A DNA stretch of 64,000 bases. Origin: Clostridia bacterium. Its GTDB lineage: Bacteria > Bacillota > Clostridia > Christensenellales > Borkfalkiaceae. Positions within the stretch are counted from its first letter, which is position 1; each line of letters opens with the position of its first letter. The notes beneath the pieces were generated by a model, which worked only from the letters and a program-made list of their open reading frames with translations, did not search any database and was not told the origin of the DNA. Made by a program: the position numbers and the translations under genes. The stretch lies in contig JAFUKM010000006.1 of assembly GCA_017473605.1 (NCBI GenBank), positions 111,801 through 175,800 on the forward strand, in the 5' to 3' direction. Shown in pieces: positions 59,971 through 64,000 of the stretch.

Positions 59971-61337
59971 AGTCTTGGAAAAAGCGTTGGAAAGATGAGT
60001 TGGAAACCATGCTTCCCGCCTTGTCGGAAGAAGTGCGGTCCGAGCCGATTCTTTCATCCCAAACCGCAAATCAAAAGCAGGAAAAGAAGAGCCTTTTCAG
60101 CCGTTTTCAGTCGTGGCTTGCATTGCGTAAGAAACGCTTTTATGCGGGGGTTGCTTGTTGTGCGGCGGCGGTGATTGCGCTGTGCGTTGCGCTCCCTTTT
60201 GCTTTGTCCACGTCGGATGCGGGGGCTGCGCTGATAGTGGAAATCAATCCCCGCGCCGTGTTTTCCGTGGACGGGGACGGCAAGGTGACGGCGGTGGTTG
60301 CGACGAACGCCGACGCGGACGTGATATTGTCCGATAGAGCGCGCGTAGAAGAAATGCAAGGGGAATCCGTAGAAAGGGCGGTGCAGGTATTCGTTGATTA
60401 CGCGGCAAAGTTAGGGTATCTCGATTTGTCGTCGCAAACGGCGGTACGTGTGAGCGCTTGCGGAGACGAAACAGCGTTGACAAAGACGGGGGAAACGATA
60501 GAAAACTATTTTTTGGATAAAGGCGTTTTGGTTGCCGTGCTGACGGAAGATTTGACGACGGACGCGTTTTGCGAACGGGCGGGGCTTGCCGAAGTGGAAA
60601 CGTTTGAAGCGCTCACGGAGACGATTCATGAATTGCCGTGCTTATATTCCGAGTGGGAAACGACGGAGCGGTTTGACGAAATTTACGGGCAAATCGTGTC
60701 GTTAGACGGGATTGCCTGCGTATACGAGCGGTTTTTGCGGGATAACTTGGCGAAGATAGAACAGGGAGCGCTTGACGTATTGCGTTTGATTGAATACAAT
60801 AACGCGATTGAAAGCAGTGAAGATAATCCGGGCTTTTTGTTAAAAGATTATTGGCATATCCGCGAAAATTACGATAATGTAACGTTTACGGAAACGTTTG
60901 CGGCGCAAATGCAAACAATGGATAACGCGCTTGCCGATTACGAACGTACTTACGGTACGAGGATTGAAAACGTGGTGGCGCTTCTTACGGTTGCTAACGG
61001 TTATTCCGGTTTTCCGACGGCGGAAATCGTTGCGCTCTTGGAAAATTTTACTTTTGAAAAAATGTTTTCGCGTTTGGTTGATATCACCGTCGTATTGAAT
61101 AACGTCGGGGTGGATACTTCCGTTTGGGAAGCGCTTTGTAAAATTCCCGATACTATCGAGGAGTACGTTCAAAACGTGCAAAGTTACGCGCTTTTGCGCT
61201 TGGAAAGGTTTAAGCCGAATTACGAATCTTGGGGTACGGGAGAAGCCCTTTCGCAACAGGCGTATAGCGATTATATCGATACGTTAATAGAACAGTACGG
61301 CTCGTTGGAAGCGTATTGGAATAATTTACACGAATAA
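59967..61337 (+). CDS. Membrane anti-sigma factor with RsgI-like extracytoplasmic domain
   Basis: 456 residues. N-terminal ~55 cytoplasmic residues (presumed sigma-binding part), one membrane helix (~58-80), then a ~75-residue domain (~88-165) with VEINPRAVFSVDGDGKVTAVVATN, ending in a helix AVQVFVDYAAKLGYLDL. That layout is the periplasmic domain next to the membrane in RsgI anti-sigma factors of Clostridia. The remaining ~290 residues are a helical extracytoplasmic sensor region without a recognised fold. It would hold the ECF sigma factor until an envelope signal arrives, probably through proteolysis. It overlaps the sigma gene by 4 bp. Confidence 0.82.
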   Translation: MKSWKKRWKDELETMLPALSEEVRSEPILSSQTANQKQEKKSLFSRFQSWLALRKKRFYAGVACCAAAVIALCVALPFALSTSDAGAALIVEINPRAVFSVDGDGKVTAVVATNADADVILSDRARVEEMQGESVERAVQVFVDYAAKLGYLDLSSQTAVRVSACGDETALTKTGETIENYFLDKGVLVAVLTEDLTTDAFCERAGLAEVETFEALTETIHELPCLYSEWETTERFDEIYGQIVSLDGIACVYERFLRDNLAKIEQGALDVLRLIEYNNAIESSEDNPGFLLKDYWHIRENYDNVTFTETFAAQMQTMDNALADYERTYGTRIENVVALLTVANGYSGFPTAEIVALLENFTFEKMFSRLVDITVVLNNVGVDTSVWEALCKIPDTIEEYVQNVQSYALLRLERFKPNYESWGTGEALSQQAYSDYIDTLIEQYGSLEAYWNNLHE

Positions 61338-61352
61338 ATTTTTATAAAACTT

Positions 61353-61390
61353 GCAACAAAATAAAAGAATTGTTTGTTTAATAAATGAAA
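61353..61390 (+). promoter_or_regulatory. Putative ECF-sigma promoter of the RsgI-domain lipoprotein
   Basis: GCAACA (61353-61358), 17 bp, GTTTAA (61376-61381), in TTGTTTAATAAATGAAA (61374-61390). This differs at one of 17 positions from the block upstream of the sigma gene. Confidence 0.6.
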
Positions 61391-61412
61391 AGAAAAATCG
61401 GAGGATTTGGAA

Positions 61413-62636
61413 ATGAAAAGCAGAACAATGAAATTGGCGATAGGTATGATTTGCGCGTTAACGATGGGCGCGTCGGTGTTGACGCTGGCTTCTTGCGGGG
61501 AAAGCGAAGAGGATGCGAAAGCTGCGAAAGTAATGAACGTTTCGCTGAATCCCGAAGTGGAGTTCGTATTGGATTCTGACGATAAAGTGCTTGCCGTAAA
61601 CGCTTTGAACGAAGAAGGAAATCTTATTATTAGCGCGGAAGAATTTGAAAACGTAGAGGGCAAGTCTGCGACGGAAGCGGCGGAATTGTTCGTGCAGGTT
61701 TCCAAAGAAACGGGTTTTCTCGTTACGGGAAACGTAACCGCGGCGGGCGTTACCAACGAAGTGAGTATCTCTGTTTCGGGAGAAGAAGCGGAGGCGTTGT
61801 ATAACGACGTAAAGGCGCAAATGGAAACGTATTTTTCCGAAGAAAATATTACGGCGCAAGTGGCGGAGATTAAAGCGATTACAGAAGCGGAACTTGAAAA
61901 ACTTGTCGCGGAGTGCGCGCCCTATCTCGAAGAAGCGGAAATAGAGGCAATGGAATACGAACAACTCGTAGAAACGTTGGCGCAGTCGAGAACGGAAACG
62001 GCGGAGTTCTATTCGCAGGAATTGAAAAATGCGTATTACGAGGCAAAAGCGTTTGCAATGGAGCAGGCGGAGCTTGAAACGCTTAAATCGCAACTGAATA
62101 CGGTAGCGCAAGCGGCTATTTCGGCGGCAAACGACGCATACTTGGGGCTTGTTGAAAGCGTCGAACAAATCCGTTTTGACAATCTTGTTAAAGAAGACAG
62201 TATTTATCAAAAAGCGTTAAAATCTTTCCGTGAAGCCAAGACGGAATACCTTAATTACAGAAACCACGTAGCGCAAATGGAGCAAACGGAAGTAACGACG
62301 GCTGTTACCGAACAACTCGCGCAGTTTCAAACGGTGGTGGACGAATCGGAAGCCGCGCTATTGAAGGCGGGAGAGGACGCAAATAAGCTGTTAGACGAAA
62401 CCAAGATAAGTCTTCGTTCGGCTTACGATACGGTTATCGGGATTATCGAAACGTTCTCGGTAAAAGCGAGCGAACACGTGGACGCGATATCGGCGGCGCA
62501 AAAACAAGCGCTTGAACAGGCGAGCGCTACATTTGAAGCCGAGTATGGTGGATTTGCGGCGCAAGCAAAGACGGATTGGAACGCTATGCAAGCGGAATTG
62601 AACGCAGGCTACGCGGAAGAAACGCCCGAAGAATAA
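61413..62636 (+). CDS. Lipoprotein with RsgI-like domain and long helical tail
   Basis: 407 residues from ATG 61413 (CGGAGGATTTGGAA upstream). Lipobox LASC (Cys28). Residues ~40-105 align with the extracytoplasmic domain of the anti-sigma protein encoded just upstream: VSLNPEVEFVLDSDDKVLAVN, then GKSATEAAELFVQVSKETGFL. Residues ~125-400 are almost entirely Glu/Ala/Gln-rich helices, likely coiled coil. It sits outside the membrane and could compete with or report to the anti-sigma sensor. It has its own promoter copy and a terminator. Confidence 0.78.
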   Translation: MKSRTMKLAIGMICALTMGASVLTLASCGESEEDAKAAKVMNVSLNPEVEFVLDSDDKVLAVNALNEEGNLIISAEEFENVEGKSATEAAELFVQVSKETGFLVTGNVTAAGVTNEVSISVSGEEAEALYNDVKAQMETYFSEENITAQVAEIKAITEAELEKLVAECAPYLEEAEIEAMEYEQLVETLAQSRTETAEFYSQELKNAYYEAKAFAMEQAELETLKSQLNTVAQAAISAANDAYLGLVESVEQIRFDNLVKEDSIYQKALKSFREAKTEYLNYRNHVAQMEQTEVTTAVTEQLAQFQTVVDESEAALLKAGEDANKLLDETKISLRSAYDTVIGIIETFSVKASEHVDAISAAQKQALEQASATFEAEYGGFAAQAKTDWNAMQAELNAGYAEETPEE

Positions 62637-62670
62637 TCAATAGGATAACAACACATCATCCAACCAAACG

Positions 62671-62716
62671 GATAACCGTTCGGGCATTTGCTCGGGCGGT
62701 TATCTTCTTTATCTTT
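62671..62716 (+). terminator. Terminator of the sigma/anti-sigma/lipoprotein group
   Basis: 14-bp stem with three G-U pairs (62671-62684 with 62691-62704), 6-nt loop, then TTCTTTATCTTT. Confidence 0.78.
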
Positions 62717-62882
62717 ACGCGCGCACGCGCGCGTGCGTAGGCGTGTTATATAATTAGCGGAAGTGTTTAATGATTAAACGTAGGAAAAACTGGCAATACT
62801 TTCTAAAAAATAGGGGAATTGCGAAAATATGACGATTTTCCAAAAAAAGTTAAAAAATTTTGAAAAAAGTTTGTTCAAACGC

Positions 62883-62912
62883 TTGACAAGGGGTTTACAA
62901 GTTTGATATCAT
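62883..62912 (+). promoter_or_regulatory. Probable promoter of the S10 ribosomal operon
   Basis: TTGACA (62883-62888), 18-bp spacer, TATCAT (62907-62912). It gives a ~245-nt leader. Two further TTGACA hexamers (62985-62990 and 63002-63007) lack a -10 partner. Confidence 0.6.
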
Positions 62913-62919
62913 AAATAGG

Positions 62920-63155
62920 CTGTGTAAATATGCGGTGTATGGGTTGATACGGGAAGTTACTGAAATTTCAAGGGAAAAGCCCCCTTGACAGATAATTTCC
63001 GTTGACAAAAGTGGGAACTCGATTCCTGCGACTAACCGAGGCTTTGCGTAGAAACGCTCGGGCAAAAGTGAGTGTTTTTATTTTGCGGAAGCGCTCGATA
63101 CACACGGATGAGTTGATACAGCGAAATAAAATGTTAGTATAAACAGCAAAAGGAG
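62920..63155 (+). promoter_or_regulatory. Long leader of the S10 operon, possible autoregulatory RNA
   Basis: About 235 nt of untranslated RNA with hairpin potential, for example CCGAG (63037-63041) with CTCGG and an inner CGT/ACG pairing around 63037-63061. In proteobacteria ribosomal protein L4 binds such a leader to control the operon; whether this leader does so is unknown. AAAAGGAGTAAC ends it. Confidence 0.4.
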
Positions 63156-63164
63156 TAACAAAAA

Positions 63165-63464
63165 ATGGCAGTTCAAAAAATCAGAATCAAGTTGGCGGCG
63201 TACGACCACGAACTCGTTGACGAAGCGGCGAGCCGCATCGTAGAAACGATGAAGAAGAGCGGAGCAAAAATCTCCGGTCCTATTCCCCTTCCCACGGAAA
63301 GAGAAATCGTAACGATTCTTCGTTCCCCGCACAAATATAAAGATTCCCGCGAACAGTTCGAAATGAGAACGTACAAGAGAATCATCGACGTATATTCGCC
63401 CAACGCGAAGCTTTTGGAATCCATCCACTTGCCCGCAGGCGTGGATATCAAAATTAAGCTCTAA
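63165..63464 (+). CDS. rpsJ: 30S ribosomal protein S10
   Basis: 99 residues, full length. [61 protein letters not shown] and [11 protein letters not shown] are the conserved S10 sequence in pieces. First gene of the S10 operon. AAAAGGAG precedes the ATG. S10 (NusE) also takes part in transcription antitermination. Confidence 0.98.
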   Translation: MAVQKIRIKLAAYDHELVDEAASRIVETMKKSGAKISGPIPLPTEREIVTILRSPHKYKDSREQFEMRTYKRIIDVYSPNAKLLESIHLPAGVDIKIKL

Positions 63465-63542
63465 TCAGAGCAACTAAATTTGCCGAGAAATACTTTCAAA
63501 GGTATTCGAGAAAATAAAAAAATTAAGGAGTGAACTTTATCA

Positions 63543-64000
63543 ATGAATAAAGCAATCATCGGACGCAAAGTTGGTATGACCCAAATCTTTGCGCAAGACG
63601 GGAAAATGATTCCCGTAACGGTAGTGGAGGCAGGTCCTTGCCCCGTAGTGCAGGTAAAGACGGTTGAAAACGACGGTTATGCAGCGTTGAAGCTCGGCTT
63701 TATCGAAACGAGCGAAAAGGCGCTTACGAAGCCCGAGCTTGGACAGTTCAAGAAAGCTGGCGTAAAACCCCACAAAGTCTTGAAGGAAATTAGAGTGGCA
63801 AACGCAGAGACGTATGCAGTAGGCGCAGAGCTGAAAGCCGACGTATTTGCGGCAGGCGACAAGGTGGACGTATCCGGCGTGACGAAAGGTCACGGTTTCA
63901 CGGGCGTTATCAAGCGTTGGAATCAACACAGATTGAAGATGACGCACGGTACCGGCCCCGTTCACAGAGAACCCGGTTCTATGGGTCCCATCAGCTCCCC
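63543..64000 (+). CDS. rplC: 50S ribosomal protein L3 (partial, continues beyond window)
   Basis: The first ~152 codons are present. [16 protein letters not shown] and [17 protein letters not shown] then [14 protein letters not shown] are L3 signatures. It follows rpsJ as second gene of the operon; TTAAGGAGTGAACTTTATCA lies upstream. The C-terminal third is outside the window. Confidence 0.97.
   Translation, partial: MNKAIIGRKVGMTQIFAQDGKMIPVTVVEAGPCPVVQVKTVENDGYAALKLGFIETSEKALTKPELGQFKKAGVKPHKVLKEIRVANAETYAVGAELKADVFAAGDKVDVSGVTKGHGFTGVIKRWNQHRLKMTHGTGPVHREPGSMGPISS

Larger units (their letters stand above)
62637..63164 (+). other. 528-bp gene-free region upstream of rpsJ
   Basis: It contains the terminator at 62671-62716, an alternating purine-pyrimidine CG-rich tract (62717-62738), an inverted repeat GTTTAA-TGA-TTAAAC (62765-62779), the rpsJ promoter (62883-62912) and the ribosomal operon leader. 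No reading frame with a ribosome binding site was found. Confidence 0.7.

Noticed and set aside
61413-62636. Lipoprotein considered as the anti-sigma factor itself
   Set aside because: It has no cytoplasmic sigma-binding part or internal membrane helix; the 59967 product has both and overlaps the sigma gene.
62985-63007. Two close TTGACA hexamers in the S10 leader as additional promoters
   Set aside because: Neither has a -10-like hexamer at 16-18 bp; probably chance.

Overview
The window reads as a chromosomal segment of a low-to-moderate GC Gram-positive bacterium, most likely an uncultured gut-type Clostridia. The reasons are AGGAGG-type ribosome binding sites, many lipoproteins with no outer-membrane genes, a rex-adhE pair, a pgk-tpiA-gpmI-secG-rnr-smpB run of clostridial order, and an rpsJ-rplC ribosomal operon start. 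No tRNA, rRNA, CRISPR array, insertion sequence or phage gene was found.

Region 1 (1-32.3 kb) is a very large one-direction locus, run by a divergent GntR/LacI-type regulator (378-1538) and a consensus promoter with a perfect palindromic operator (1693-1755). It encodes a carbohydrate ABC importer without its ATPase, four paralogous jelly-roll-like proteins of unknown function (three lipoproteins, one without a signal peptide), two secreted metallophosphoesterases, a surface glycerophosphodiester phosphodiesterase, an SGNH esterase lipoprotein, large modular surface proteins, an intracellular GH65 phosphorylase and a beta-phosphoglucomutase. Six proteins end in a cysteine-containing tag (consensus SGCGS), then a hydrophobic helix, then lysines. 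Several share a 24-bp coding repeat giving an NETPDDGG linker. My reading, an inference, is a Gram-positive glycan-utilisation locus aimed at a phosphodiester-linked, glucosylated polymer such as glycerol teichoic acid: surface phosphodiesterases, phosphatases and an esterase release a small glucoside, the transporter imports it, GH65 phosphorolyses it, and beta-PGM delivers glucose-6-phosphate.

Region 2 (32.3-43.7 kb) holds rex-adhE, tilS, a polysaccharide deacetylase lipoprotein, an N-acetylhexosamine-kinase-like protein, a nitrilase-fold protein lacking its catalytic residues, cardiolipin synthase with a condensation-type acyltransferase, and a small membrane protein with an internal translation start signal.

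Region 3 (43.8-54.5 kb, minus strand) holds a duplicated ABC-2 exporter (ATPase-permease twice), then smpB, rnr, secG, gpmI, tpiA and pgk. Region 4 (54.6-59.3 kb) holds thyA, an unknown gene, folA, typA and a HAD phosphatase.

Region 5 (59.4-62.7 kb) is an ECF sigma factor, its membrane anti-sigma partner with an RsgI-like extracytoplasmic domain, and a lipoprotein carrying the same domain. Two matching promoter-like sequences with identical spacing precede the sigma gene and the lipoprotein gene, suggesting an autoregulated envelope-sensing circuit. The window ends in the S10 ribosomal protein operon (rpsJ, partial rplC) behind a roughly 245-nt leader.
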